A stretch of 24,505 nt of DNA from Microcaldota archaeon (GTDB lineage: Archaea > Micrarchaeota > Micrarchaeia > Micrarchaeales > CABMGC01): the NCBI GenBank assembly GCA_028867095.1, contig JAGWHA010000007.1, positions 1 to 24,505 on the forward strand, read 5' to 3'. Position numbers and translations under genes: made by a program. Position 1 is the first letter of the stretch; each line of letters opens with the position of its first letter. Below the pieces are notes generated by a model that saw nothing but the letters and a program-made list of their open reading frames with translations, did no database searches and was not told the origin of the DNA. This document shows positions 7,539-15,345 of the stretch, in pieces.

Positions 7539-7560
7539 CTGGCATCGCATAGCTCCGCAG

Positions 7561-7576
7561 CCCTCACATGTGTGGG
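7561..7576. repeat. Imperfect palindrome after the pentapeptide gene
   Basis: CCCTCACATGTGTGGG has one T-T mismatch pair and is centred on a perfect CACATGTG. It lies 23 nt after the stop codon and could form a small RNA hairpin at the transcript end, although no T-run follows. A terminator role is weakly supported. Confidence 0.3.
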
Positions 7577-7608
7577 CACTGGCATCCATGACCATCGGGC
7601 TGCAAAAG

Positions 7609-7616
7609 ATATTTAA
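7609..7616 (+). promoter_or_regulatory. TATA box for the DUF488 gene
   Basis: ATATTTAA lies 39 nt upstream of the TTG start, predicting transcription from about 7636 and a leader near 12 nt. The leader would contain the GGTG Shine-Dalgarno. Confidence 0.5.
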
Positions 7617-7647
7617 ACCAAAGTAGCCATTCTTAAGTGGTGCTAGT

Positions 7648-7998
7648 TTGCTTACTGGAATCAAGAGGATATACGAGAAGCCTGGCGTCACCGATGGGAA
7701 AAGGGTCCTTGTCGATAGGCTCTGGCCGAGGGGGGTCAAGAAGAGCACCTCGAATATCGACCTTTGGCTAAAGGAGGTTGCGCCCAGCGACTCGCTAAGA
7801 AAGTGGTTCTCGCACGATCCCGAGAAATGGGAGGAGTTCAAGGACCGCTACAGGAAGGAGCTCGATAGCACAAGGCCGTTCTTAGAACTTATCGAGATGG
7901 TGAAAAAGACGGACGTCACGTTCATCTACGCATCAGCAGACACCGAGTACAACAACGCCGTTGCCCTTGCAGAATTTGTGAGGGAAAAATTGCAGTGA
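7648..7998 (+). CDS. DUF488 (YeaO-like) family protein
   Basis: This 116-residue cytosolic protein matches the DUF488/YeaO family, whose biochemical role is not established. The diagnostic stretches are RVLVDRLWPRG near residue 25, WFSHDPEKWEEFKDRYRKEL in the middle and TFIYASADTEYNNAVAL near the end. It uses a TTG start with GGTG 5 nt upstream and has its own TATA box. No earlier ATG is in frame before the promoter. It converges on sufS with only 5 nt between the stops, so its function need not relate to the SUF operon. Confidence 0.85.
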   Translation: MLTGIKRIYEKPGVTDGKRVLVDRLWPRGVKKSTSNIDLWLKEVAPSDSLRKWFSHDPEKWEEFKDRYRKELDSTRPFLELIEMVKKTDVTFIYASADTEYNNAVALAEFVREKLQ

Positions 7999-8003
7999 GC
8001 CAA

Positions 8004-9242
8004 TTATCTGCTGAACATTTTCTTTGCCTTTGAGATGGCATCGATTGCCTTGTCAATCTCCTCTTCCCTGTTGTAGATGTAGAAGCTCATCCTTGACACT
8101 GCTGCCTGGCCGATTATGTTTCTAACCAGCGGCATTGCGCAGTGGTGGCCGCTTCTTATCGCGACCCCCTCGCTGTCAAGAACTGCCGCCGCATCGTGAG
8201 GATGAACGCCTTGTATAGTAAATGAGATTACCCCAAGCCTCTTGTCAACATCCTCTATTCCAGGCCCGTGGACCTTGACGTACTCAATCTCGGAGAGCCT
8301 CCCAAGCGCGTACTTTGTGAGCGTCCTTTCGTGCTCATGCACATTCTCCATCCCCAGTTTCTTAAGATACTTCACCGCTGCAGCAAGCCCTATCGCCCCC
8401 TCGATGTTTTGCGTCCCTGCCTCGAACTTCCATGGCAAATCGTTCCATGTGCTTTCCTGCAGCTCGACGCTTCTTATCATGTCCCCTCCCCCAAAGAGCG
8501 GGTTCATCGCCTCAAGGATCTGCTCCTTTGCGTAGAGCGCCCCGATTCCCGAAGGCCCAAGCATCTTGTGCGATGAGAGCGCGAAGAAGTCGCAGTCGAT
8601 ATCCTGCACGTTCACCGGAATGTGCGGGGTGGACTGGGCTCCATCGACAAGGACAACCGCTCCAGCATCGTGTGCGAGCTTTGTCATGAGCTTTGCATCG
8701 TTTATGGTCCCAAGAACGTTTGATGCGTGGGTGAATGCGACTATCTTCGGCTTGTTTTGCAGCTTTCTCTTGTAATCCTCAATGTCCATGTGCATGTTTG
8801 GGGTGAGCTCAATGTAATCAAGCACCGCCCCCTTTTTCTTTGCGAGCATCTGCCAAGGGACGATATTGCTGTGGTGCTCCATCTTGCTTATCAGGATGTG
8901 ATCGCCCTGCTTCACGTTGTCCTCCCCCCAGCTGAGCGCGACGAGGTTTATCGCCTCCGTGGTGTTTTTGACATATATCATCTCAAGCCCCTTCTTTGCG
9001 CGGATGAACTTTGCGAGCTTCTCCTTCGAGCCGATGTACCCCTCCGTCGCCTCCTCCGATATCTTGTATATAGCCCTGTGGATGTTTGCGTTGTAGGTCT
9101 TGTAGTACTTGCTTATCGCGTTTATTACCTGCCTTGGCTTCTGGGACGTCGCTGCGCTGTCTAGGTAGACCAGCTGCTTTCCGTTCATCTGGGTCCTAAG
9201 TATCGGAAAGTCCTTCCTTATTTTCTCGACGTCGAGTGTCAT
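8004..9242 (-). CDS. sufS: Cysteine desulfurase SufS
   Basis: SufS is a PLP enzyme that takes sulfur from cysteine, releasing alanine, and holds it as a persulfide for the SufBCD scaffold. The fold-type I class V aminotransferase sequence shows YLDSAATSQKP near the N terminus, SSHKMLGPSGIGALY with PLP lysine about residue 226, and RSGHHCAMP with the persulfide cysteine about residue 368. The length of 412 residues is typical. An in-frame GTG at 9251 overlaps the sufC stop (GTGA), but ATG 9242 has GTGAT 8 nt upstream and matches family N termini. No SufE or SufU partner gene is seen nearby. It is the last gene of the SUF operon. Confidence 0.95.
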   Translation of the reverse strand: MTLDVEKIRKDFPILRTQMNGKQLVYLDSAATSQKPRQVINAISKYYKTYNANIHRAIYKISEEATEGYIGSKEKLAKFIRAKKGLEMIYVKNTTEAINLVALSWGEDNVKQGDHILISKMEHHSNIVPWQMLAKKKGAVLDYIELTPNMHMDIEDYKRKLQNKPKIVAFTHASNVLGTINDAKLMTKLAHDAGAVVLVDGAQSTPHIPVNVQDIDCDFFALSSHKMLGPSGIGALYAKEQILEAMNPLFGGGDMIRSVELQESTWNDLPWKFEAGTQNIEGAIGLAAAVKYLKKLGMENVHEHERTLTKYALGRLSEIEYVKVHGPGIEDVDKRLGVISFTIQGVHPHDAAAVLDSEGVAIRSGHHCAMPLVRNIIGQAAVSRMSFYIYNREEEIDKAIDAISKAKKMFSR

Positions 9243-9247
9243 TTTTA

Positions 9248-9985
9248 TCACTTGCCTACAAATGAATCGTATCCTTCCTTCTCAAGCTTCTCAATGAGCT
9301 CGGTTGAGCCCTCTGCCACAATCTTTCCGTCCACCATCACGTGCACGAACTTTGGCTTCATGTAACTGAGTATCCTGTTGTAGTGCGTTATGACTACAAG
9401 TCCCATCTCCTGCTTCTCCCCGATCTCGTTGATGTTCTCGGCGACAATCTTTATTGCGTCGATGTCAAGTCCAGAGTCTGGCTCGTCGAGTATTGCAAGC
9501 TTTGGCCTAAGCAGCGCGAGCTGGAGTATCTCCGCCTTCTTCTTCTCTCCTCCTGAGAATCCCTGGTTGAGGGACCTTCCCACTATCCCGTTTGTTATCT
9601 TGAGCTTCTTTGTCCAGCTGTCCACCTCGCCCATGAACTGGTTGACGTCCACATCCCCTTTGGTCACCGATCTCTTCGAGGTATGGAGGAAGTTGACAAA
9701 CCCCACTCCTTCTATCTCCAGCGGGTTTTGGAACTGAAGGAATATACCCAGTTTCGCCCTTTTGTCTGCGGTCAAATCAGCAATATTCACTCCGTCTACC
9801 ACTATCTCGCCCTGCGTTATCTTGAGCCTTGGGTGGCCCATGATTGCCTTTGCGAGCGTGCTCTTTCCGCTGCCGTTTGGCCCCATGACCACGTGGAATT
9901 CGCCGTGCTTCACGCTCAGGTTCACTCCCTTAACTATCTCCTTGTCGTCAATGCTTACATGCAAGTTCTTTATCTCCAAATCCAT
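9248..9985 (-). CDS. sufC: SUF scaffold ATPase SufC
   Basis: SufC is a soluble ABC-type ATPase that drives conformational change in the SufB-SufD scaffold during Fe-S cluster assembly. The motifs are Walker A GPNGSGKST (35-43), Q-loop FLQFQNP (about 82-88), signature FSGGEKKK (143-150), Walker B LAILDEPDSGLD (163-174) and switch histidine ITHYN (199-203). At 245 residues it is standard. The start codon follows the sufD stop by 1 nt, with GGAGA inside the end of sufD as its ribosome-binding site, and its stop overlaps the start region of sufS. Confidence 0.96.
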   Translation of the reverse strand: MDLEIKNLHVSIDDKEIVKGVNLSVKHGEFHVVMGPNGSGKSTLAKAIMGHPRLKITQGEIVVDGVNIADLTADKRAKLGIFLQFQNPLEIEGVGFVNFLHTSKRSVTKGDVDVNQFMGEVDSWTKKLKITNGIVGRSLNQGFSGGEKKKAEILQLALLRPKLAILDEPDSGLDIDAIKIVAENINEIGEKQEMGLVVITHYNRILSYMKPKFVHVMVDGKIVAEGSTELIEKLEKEGYDSFVGK

Positions 9986-9986
9986 C

Positions 9987-11270
9987 CTATTCTCCTCTAT
10001 ATTTATAATGCCCCTTGAATATGCTCGAGCTCCTCTGCACGCTGCCCGCCAGCCACATGCTCTCGGTGGTTATCTTCGGAACGAATCCGTAGTTCCTTGT
10101 TGTCACCTTCTCATTTATTATGCTTGCCACAATCTCCCTGACTATGTAATCGTCTATCTTCCCGATCATCCCAGTTATGAATCCGCTCACGACCATCTTC
10201 TTCGCCTCAAGCTCGCTTGCACCCCTTGACATCAGGTAGAATATGGACTCCCCGTCTATCGGGGCGGTTGCCGATGAGTGCGTCGCCTTCACGTCGCTAT
10301 TGCCAATGCTCATGCTCGGTATCGAGTCGATGTGCGCATCCTTGTCCAGTATTATCCCTCGCTCGTTGACGTATGACCTTGACTCTGCGGCATTCTCCGT
10401 TATAGACGCGTATCCCTTCAGCACGCAGACCGATTTGTCCATCATCACCGCCTTGGACTCAAGTACCGCATGCGAGCTCTTTGCGGAGTTGATGATATTT
10501 GAGGCAACATCCATCTTCTGCTCTCCAGCGCTTACTATCAATTCGTTGACCTCCCCGTTCGCCTCGAGCCCCGCAACATCCACCTTGTTTCGCGATCGCG
10601 TGAAGGTTCCTCCGTTGTAGATGAAATTTATCTTCAGATTGGATTTCTCCTCTATCTTTGCCTTGGACCATCCGACAACAAATGTGTTCTTGTCCTCATT
10701 GTGGAGTACGTTGATCTCCGCATTCGCGTACTTCCCGACCTTGACCTCGTGCATGCTTCCAAGTAGCGACCTCTCGGTTGCGCTCGAGGAATAATACTCA
10801 AACATCTGCAGGCTTGCATTCTCCGCCACATTCACGATTATCTGGATTGGCAGCGGCGATGTTGTGTTGATGAACATCAGGTTAATTTTTGCCTCAGCTC
10901 CCTTAGGTATGTCTATCTGTATGACTTTCTTTGAATATGCGTTTAGGAACGCGGCAAGCTTGTCATCTCCGCTCTTTGTCATCCTATTTTCCAGATTTGA
11001 ATTCTCAATCGGCCTTACCGCGATGTACTTTGCAGAATCGCCGATTGCTTCCCCTCCGCTCCAGAAAATTGCGTCGAACTTTCTCCTTAGCGCATCCCCA
11101 TTGCTTTTTATCAACTCCTCAGGCTTCTCCCCCAATCTTGCAACCGAGATCTTGTCCGCCATCTCCTGCAGCGGCATGGCTACGAAATATCGCTTGTAGA
11201 GCTCGTCAGTCTCTTCTGGAAGAGACTTGAACTTTTCGAGTGCCTCGTCTACGAAAGCTTTGTATTCCAT
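9987..11270 (-). CDS. sufD: SUF scaffold protein SufD
   Basis: SufD is the SufB paralogue that pairs with it on the SufC dimer. The 427-residue protein has a helical N-terminal part, a long right-handed beta-helix core (about residues 90-330), and the family C-terminal block ATHSSATAPIDGESIFYLMSRGASELEAKKMVVSGF, which parallels the end of SufB. It lacks the EGCTAP cysteine motif seen in sufB, which supports SufD rather than a second SufB. The gene starts 6 nt after the sufB stop, with a GGT-type ribosome-binding site, and ends 1 nt before sufC. Confidence 0.92.
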   Translation of the reverse strand: MEYKAFVDEALEKFKSLPEETDELYKRYFVAMPLQEMADKISVARLGEKPEELIKSNGDALRRKFDAIFWSGGEAIGDSAKYIAVRPIENSNLENRMTKSGDDKLAAFLNAYSKKVIQIDIPKGAEAKINLMFINTTSPLPIQIIVNVAENASLQMFEYYSSSATERSLLGSMHEVKVGKYANAEINVLHNEDKNTFVVGWSKAKIEEKSNLKINFIYNGGTFTRSRNKVDVAGLEANGEVNELIVSAGEQKMDVASNIINSAKSSHAVLESKAVMMDKSVCVLKGYASITENAAESRSYVNERGIILDKDAHIDSIPSMSIGNSDVKATHSSATAPIDGESIFYLMSRGASELEAKKMVVSGFITGMIGKIDDYIVREIVASIINEKVTTRNYGFVPKITTESMWLAGSVQRSSSIFKGHYKYRGE

Positions 11271-11276
11271 GGAAAA

Positions 11277-13865
11277 CTAACCTACAGAATTTGTCATGTC
11301 CAGGTTGATGAGCCTCTTGAGCTCAATTGAGTATTCAAGCGGAAGAACATCGGCTAGGGGCTTGATGAACCCGAGCACAATCGTCGCTATTGCCTCCTCC
11401 TCGGTGAGCCCCCTCGACATTAAGTAGAATAATTGTTCCTCGCCTATCTTTCCGACGCTCGCCTCGTGGCTGATGTCTGCGTCATCGGTTGAGATCTGCA
11501 TGTACGGGTATGTGTTTGTCTTTGCATGCTCGTCAAGCAGCAGAGCGTCGCACCGAACCGTCGACTTTGCCCTGAGCGCATCCTTGTTTATGTGAAGCAG
11601 CCCCCTATACGATGTAACTCCGCTTCCCCTTGAAACTGATTTTGAGATGATTCTAGAAGTTGTGTCTGGCGCGAGATGGTATATCTTCCCTCCAGAGTCC
11701 TGTATCTGTCCCTCCCCCGCTACCGCAATCGATAGAACCTCTCCCTTTGCTCCCCTTTCCTTGAGGTAGACGCTTGGGTACTTCATGTTGATCTTGCTTC
11801 CTATGTTTCCGTCAATCCATTCAACGTATGCATTTTCGTATGCGAACGCTCTCTGGGTTACCAGGTTGTAGACGTTCTTTGACCAGTTCTGAATCGTCAC
11901 ATATCTCACGTGCGCGTTCTTGTGGGCGACGATCTCCACTATTGCAGAGTGAAGCGCTGATGCCATGAAGATTGGAGCTGTGCAGTTATGTACTGCAACC
12001 CCTCCTGCAACATAGCTTTCATCCTCTTCAACGCCGAAGTTATACACAGGGAGATTTTCAACGTTCTCGTGCGAAATGCTTTTTATCGGAACAAATGCGT
12101 AATCCCCAACGATCTCAGCAAAAGAAGAGGTTGTTTGTATCTCTTTTACCGATACCAGCATCTTCTCATTGCCGCTTTTGATTTCCTCTGTTAGTTCAAA
12201 TTCTATTGCCTCTGCAAATCTTGAAAGGTTTTTTCCTCCGATGTAAACGCAATACATCTCATGTCTTTTACCGCTGCGTTTCTGTACATTTAAGGAAGCA
12301 AAAATATCGAGCCTAAGTAGCACGGTCCGGATTTGGTCCGCGAGCGTCTTGGATATTGTGTTAATCCTAAACATCCTCTTTGCGCCATATGCGTAATTTT
12401 TGTTCATGAAACTTCCGTCCCCACGCCACATACCCTTAACCATCTCACTCTGCTTCTCAACGCTTTCCTGCAGAACCCATTTTGGCAATTTCTTATTCTG
12501 GGCCCCCTTCCCAAATTCATTCTTGAAAAATCTAGCCGCTATTGTAGAACACAATACAATTCCAATCCCATTCTTGTACTCCTTTTGTAGAATCGGCTTC
12601 TTTCCAAAGTATTTTCCCAGCAGCGATACTGTATCCTCTATGTAATCCCGTTCATTTTTGTTGAAGGTAAATGTCAGGTAGTTGTCCCCTTTAGCCCCAG
12701 TCATACTTCCCTCAGATAAATAATATCCGATTAGCCTGAAGAATTCCCTGTCTGTGTTAAGCTTCAATATCTCCTCCTTCTCCCCCCACCTGCTCTTCAT
12801 TGTTATGGAAAAGACTCTTTCTTCCTGCGTCAGTTCCCTCCTATCAATTGGAATGGCAAGATAGTCCCCCTTTTCTAATTCCCCTGCAACCGTCCATTCC
12901 GTTCCCCACATCGTATTTTTGTACTCTGCTTTGCTTTTTTTAACAGCTAAGAATGGATGTTCTTCCGTGGCTTTTATGATTGTGGAAGTATCTCCGTAGT
13001 ATTGTATACTGAATATTCTACCCTTATGTGGCCTTACTTGTGTATGATATACCCTCCTGTATCGATTTTTGTGAGTAAGTACCATATCTCCTGTAGTAAC
13101 CGCTTCTATTGGCTTCAATCCCGAATCCGTTATAATTTCAGTTCCTTTGATGAAACATCCTTCAATGTAGGTCACATCGCTTCCCTCGTCCGCGATGATT
13201 AGTGTTCTCTCAAACTGTCCTGCCTTGTCCGAGTTTATCCTAAAGTATGCCTGAAGCGGCATCTTCACCTTCACCCCCTTTGGGACGTAGATGAACGATC
13301 CCCCCGACCAAACTGCGGTGTTTAGCGCAGCGAACTTGTTGTCGCTTGATGGTATTATCGTTCCGAAGTACTTCTTCATCAGCTCAGGGTACTTCTTGAG
13401 CGCGTTGTCGGTGTCCGTGAATATGACCCCTTGGTCCTCAAGCTCCTTTTTGATGTGGCTGTAGACCACCTCCGAGTCGTACTGCGCCTCCGCCCCGGCA
13501 AAGAACTTCTGCTCGGCCTCTGGTATTCCCAGCTTGTCGAATGTCTTCTTTATGTCGTCCGGAACGTCCTCCCACTTGCTTCCCTTCTTGTCGGTTGCCT
13601 TGAGGTAGTAGTAGATATCGTTGTAGTCGATCTTGTTTAGGTCCGCGCCCCACTGAGGCGTAGGTTTGGAGAGGAATATCCTGTATCCCTGCAGCCTCTT
13701 ATCGAGCATCCACTGTGGCTCCTTCTTCATTGCGGAGATCTCCCGGACTATGTCCTCGTCGAGCCCCTTTCGGGTCTTGAACTTGTACTCGAAGTTGTCG
13801 TGGAAGCCGTAGTTCTCCTTGTACTCTACTTCCCTGTCCACAAATTCCTGCTTTAGATCATCCAT
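11277..13865 (-). CDS. sufB: SUF scaffold protein SufB, interrupted by an intein
   Basis: SufB is the cluster-building subunit of the SufBCD scaffold. The translated product is 862 residues. Removing the 391-residue intein leaves 471, the expected SufB length. The N-extein ends at DVTYIEG (residue 236), and the C-extein begins with Cys in CTAPIFMASALHSA, so splicing restores the conserved EGCTAP motif. The C-terminal block DADISHEASVGKIGEEQLFYLMSRGLTEEEA is typical of SufB. I place the start at ATG 13865, 2 nt after the regulator stop, with GGTG 6 nt upstream. The frame stays open further upstream only as overlap with the regulator gene. Function depends on protein splicing. Confidence 0.96.
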   Translation of the reverse strand: MDDLKQEFVDREVEYKENYGFHDNFEYKFKTRKGLDEDIVREISAMKKEPQWMLDKRLQGYRIFLSKPTPQWGADLNKIDYNDIYYYLKATDKKGSKWEDVPDDIKKTFDKLGIPEAEQKFFAGAEAQYDSEVVYSHIKKELEDQGVIFTDTDNALKKYPELMKKYFGTIIPSSDNKFAALNTAVWSGGSFIYVPKGVKVKMPLQAYFRINSDKAGQFERTLIIADEGSDVTYIEGCFIKGTEIITDSGLKPIEAVTTGDMVLTHKNRYRRVYHTQVRPHKGRIFSIQYYGDTSTIIKATEEHPFLAVKKSKAEYKNTMWGTEWTVAGELEKGDYLAIPIDRRELTQEERVFSITMKSRWGEKEEILKLNTDREFFRLIGYYLSEGSMTGAKGDNYLTFTFNKNERDYIEDTVSLLGKYFGKKPILQKEYKNGIGIVLCSTIAARFFKNEFGKGAQNKKLPKWVLQESVEKQSEMVKGMWRGDGSFMNKNYAYGAKRMFRINTISKTLADQIRTVLLRLDIFASLNVQKRSGKRHEMYCVYIGGKNLSRFAEAIEFELTEEIKSGNEKMLVSVKEIQTTSSFAEIVGDYAFVPIKSISHENVENLPVYNFGVEEDESYVAGGVAVHNCTAPIFMASALHSAIVEIVAHKNAHVRYVTIQNWSKNVYNLVTQRAFAYENAYVEWIDGNIGSKINMKYPSVYLKERGAKGEVLSIAVAGEGQIQDSGGKIYHLAPDTTSRIISKSVSRGSGVTSYRGLLHINKDALRAKSTVRCDALLLDEHAKTNTYPYMQISTDDADISHEASVGKIGEEQLFYLMSRGLTEEEAIATIVLGFIKPLADVLPLEYSIELKRLINLDMTNSVG
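11985..13157 (-). mobile_element. SufB intein with LAGLIDADG homing endonuclease
   Basis: The insertion is 391 codons in frame within sufB. Splicing blocks are complete. Block A starts at Cys1 (CFIKGTEIITDSG), block B has ATEEH with Thr64 and His67, block F is PVYNFGVEEDESYVAGG, and block G ends His-Asn, followed by the +1 Cys. This predicts standard class 1 splicing. The central part carries two LAGLIDADG helices, LIGYYLSEG (intein residues 142-150) and VKGMWRGDGSF (240-250), each with its acidic catalytic residue, so the endonuclease may be active. Codons are visibly more AT-rich than in the flanking exteins, consistent with lateral arrival. SufB inteins are known in mycobacteria and some archaea. 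Confidence 0.95.
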
Positions 13866-13867
13866 CT

Positions 13868-14203
13868 CTACACCTTCACGCTCTCCGCGCTTGAGAAGTC
13901 GCAGTTGAACGCGTTGACCGACTGGCAGAGCCTGCAGATGCACGCGTTCACGTACTGCTTGTTGCCCCCGGCAATCTTCTCTATGTAATCGTCAATTATC
14001 TTTGTGTTAAGCTTTGCCTCTATCTCCTTCACCTTGTCCGAGTACTTGCCGTTCATGTACTTGCTCACAGCAGACTGCGCTACCCCCAGGAGCCCCGCAA
14101 CCGTGTCCTCGCTGAGCTTGTGCTTGTTTATCAGCTCCTTTGCAAGGTGCGAGCGTATCGCAGGGATTATCTCGTTTGTAGCTATCTCGTACATCGATGG
14201 CAT
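13868..14203 (-). CDS. HTH regulator with four-cysteine tail, likely SUF operon regulator
   Basis: This 111-residue protein resembles the small archaeal predicted transcriptional regulators of the COG2522 type. The helix-turn-helix spans about residues 31-50 (SEDTVAGLLGVAQSAVSKYM), preceded by a helical segment EIIPAIRSHLAKELI. The tail holds Cys88, Cys90, Cys93 and Cys101 in the pattern CxCx2Cx7C, which could bind an Fe-S cluster or zinc. The gene is first in the SUF operon, ends 2 nt before sufB, and has a palindrome 9-25 nt upstream of its ATG. The simple reading is an autoregulator that senses Fe-S or metal status, as IscR and SufR do in bacteria. The family is fairly sure; the sensing role is inferred. 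Confidence 0.85.
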   Translation of the reverse strand: MPSMYEIATNEIIPAIRSHLAKELINKHKLSEDTVAGLLGVAQSAVSKYMNGKYSDKVKEIEAKLNTKIIDDYIEKIAGGNKQYVNACICRLCQSVNAFNCDFSSAESVKV

Positions 14204-14211
14204 TTGAACAC

Positions 14212-14228
14212 TTATAACTGAGTTATAA
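14212..14228. promoter_or_regulatory. Candidate operator: perfect inverted repeat at the SUF promoter
   Basis: TTATAAC, a 3-nt spacer, and GTTATAA form a perfect 7-bp dyad. It begins 9 nt upstream of the regulator ATG and covers the predicted transcription start near 14220. A repressor bound here would block RNA polymerase loading, a common archaeal arrangement. I did not see the same dyad at another promoter in the window. Confidence 0.55.
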
Positions 14229-14241
14229 TTGTCTTAAAGCG

Positions 14242-14249
14242 CTTAAATA
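14242..14249 (-). promoter_or_regulatory. TATA box for the SUF operon
   Basis: TATTTAAG on the minus strand is centred about 43 nt upstream of the regulator ATG in the 64-nt gap after the eS1 gene. It predicts a transcription start near 14220 and a leader of about 17 nt. Confidence 0.55.
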
Positions 14250-14267
14250 CCTATCTCTTGGCAAAAA

Positions 14268-14837
14268 TTAGAGCTCGATCTTCTTCACTTCGAGCTTGCC
14301 CATCGGGGCAATCCTGTTTGCGACCTTCATCGCCTCGACCTGGAATCCTCCGTCGATCACCGCCTTCACGAACTCCTCTACGCTCTTTGAGCCAACGTAT
14401 TCTGTCGTGAACTTTGCGAGCTCCCTTCGGATCCCGTGCTTCTTTGGCGTGTTGATCTTGTGGCGGCTGATCCCAATAAGCTTGAGGACCACCGGCTTTC
14501 CCTGCTTGTCCGCAAGCTTTGAGACGGTGTAGACCGCGCTTGATCCCCTTCGCACTAGCGAGTGGGTGTAGCTGTAGACCTGCTCTAGGTAGTGTATCTC
14601 GGTCTGCGCGGCATCGCCGTTTGCGCTGATCACCCTAAGCCCGATTGTCATGAATGAATGGGCAGGATTCTTCGTGATCCAAGAGAGGCTGACCTTGATG
14701 ACCCGCCCGATCACCGCCTTCTCATCCTGTGCCGGTATCTCGCCTATTATAGAATCGCCCAGTATCTTTGGCGTGTGGACGTTGAACCACTGCTTGGTCT
14801 TCCACTTTTCTATAGATTTAGTGCTGCTAGTTGCCAA
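14268..14837 (-). CDS. rps3ae: 30S ribosomal protein eS1 (S3Ae)
   Basis: This small-subunit protein, eS1 or S3Ae, is found in archaea and eukaryotes. The 189-residue sequence shows the family stretches KWKTKQWFNVHTPKILG near the N terminus, SYTHSLVRRGSSAVYTVSKL in the middle and GIRRELAKFTTEYVGSKSVEEFV near residue 140. The start is TTG at 14837, shortly after the uS15 stop. GATGAT, overlapping that stop, can act as ribosome-binding site, and no in-frame ATG is close enough to be the start. It is the second gene of the uS15-eS1 pair. Confidence 0.94.
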   Translation of the reverse strand: MATSSTKSIEKWKTKQWFNVHTPKILGDSIIGEIPAQDEKAVIGRVIKVSLSWITKNPAHSFMTIGLRVISANGDAAQTEIHYLEQVYSYTHSLVRRGSSAVYTVSKLADKQGKPVVLKLIGISRHKINTPKKHGIRRELAKFTTEYVGSKSVEEFVKAVIDGGFQVEAMKVANRIAPMGKLEVKKIEL

Positions 14838-14841
14838 TCAA

Positions 14842-15309
14842 TCATCTTCCCTTTATCAAGAGCGCTGCCTGCTCAGGCACGTACTTCCAGTCATCTGGAA
14901 TTACTCCGATCCTCTTGTAGTACTTTGTCAATCTCCAGATTTTCGACTCGACCCTCTTGAGCCTTGTCGTGTTGTAGACGTCCTTCTTGTTCTTTGCAAG
15001 GTGCGTCCTCATTATGACCGCCTTCTTGATCAGGTCCAGGAAGTCCTGCGGGTACGCGGTCTTCACTCCCTGCTCCTCGAGTATGACGCCGAGCCTCTTT
15101 CCAAAGACCTGCTTTACGTACTTGACCCCGTGCTTCTCCTTTAGCATCTGCCCGATCTGCGCCTGCGGCATGTTCTGCTTTGCGTAGTTTGTGACTATCT
15201 CCTCGATCTGCTCCTTGGTTATCTGAAGGTCCTCAGGGACCTTCCCCATCACTACCTCTGGCTTTCGCGACTTCGCCTTTCCGTGTCCGCCAGTGTGCAT
15301 TCGAGCCAT
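14842..15309 (-). CDS. rps15: 30S ribosomal protein uS15
   Basis: uS15 binds the central domain of 16S rRNA. The 155-residue form with an extended N terminus is the archaeal type. It opens with MARMHTGGHGKAKSRKP, and the conserved C-terminal helical domain contains RTHLAKNKKDVYNTTRLKRVESKIWRLTKYY. The ATG has GTGAT 5 nt upstream. It is co-transcribed with eS1, which follows after 4 nt. Its leader contains a long inverted repeat, listed separately. Confidence 0.95.
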   Translation of the reverse strand: MARMHTGGHGKAKSRKPEVVMGKVPEDLQITKEQIEEIVTNYAKQNMPQAQIGQMLKEKHGVKYVKQVFGKRLGVILEEQGVKTAYPQDFLDLIKKAVIMRTHLAKNKKDVYNTTRLKRVESKIWRLTKYYKRIGVIPDDWKYVPEQAALLIKGR

Positions 15310-15333
15310 GAAATCACATAAGTTCGTCTAAAG

Positions 15334-15345
15334 ATATTAAATATT
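15334..15345 (-). promoter_or_regulatory. Proximal TATA-like element before uS15
   Basis: The minus strand reads AATATTTAATAT about 30 nt upstream of the uS15 ATG. If used, it would give a near-leaderless transcript. A second candidate, TTATAAAT on the minus strand near 15410, would instead give a leader of roughly 75 nt that includes the 9-bp inverted repeat. Confidence 0.4.

Noticed and set aside
7535..7595. Short direct repeat ACTGGCATC on both sides of the 7561 palindrome
   Set aside because: It is nine bases at one site only, too short to separate from chance and without any mobile gene between the copies.
7131..7841. Minus-strand open frame of 236 codons over the pentapeptide and DUF488 genes
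   Set aside because: It is an antisense by-product of the GC-rich pentapeptide codons; it spans two well-supported genes and has no recognisable domain.
11988..12645. Plus-strand open frames within the intein
   Set aside because: They lie opposite the splicing and endonuclease motifs; composition and lack of motifs mark them as antisense noise.
13866..13943. 26-codon N-terminal extension of SufB
   Set aside because: It overlaps the cysteine tail of the regulator gene; ATG 13865 with GGTG upstream and 2-nt gene spacing is the better start.
14233..14244. AAGCGCTT palindrome beside the SUF TATA box
   Set aside because: It is only 8 bp and expected by chance in this AT/GC context; the longer dyad at 14212-14228 is the better operator.
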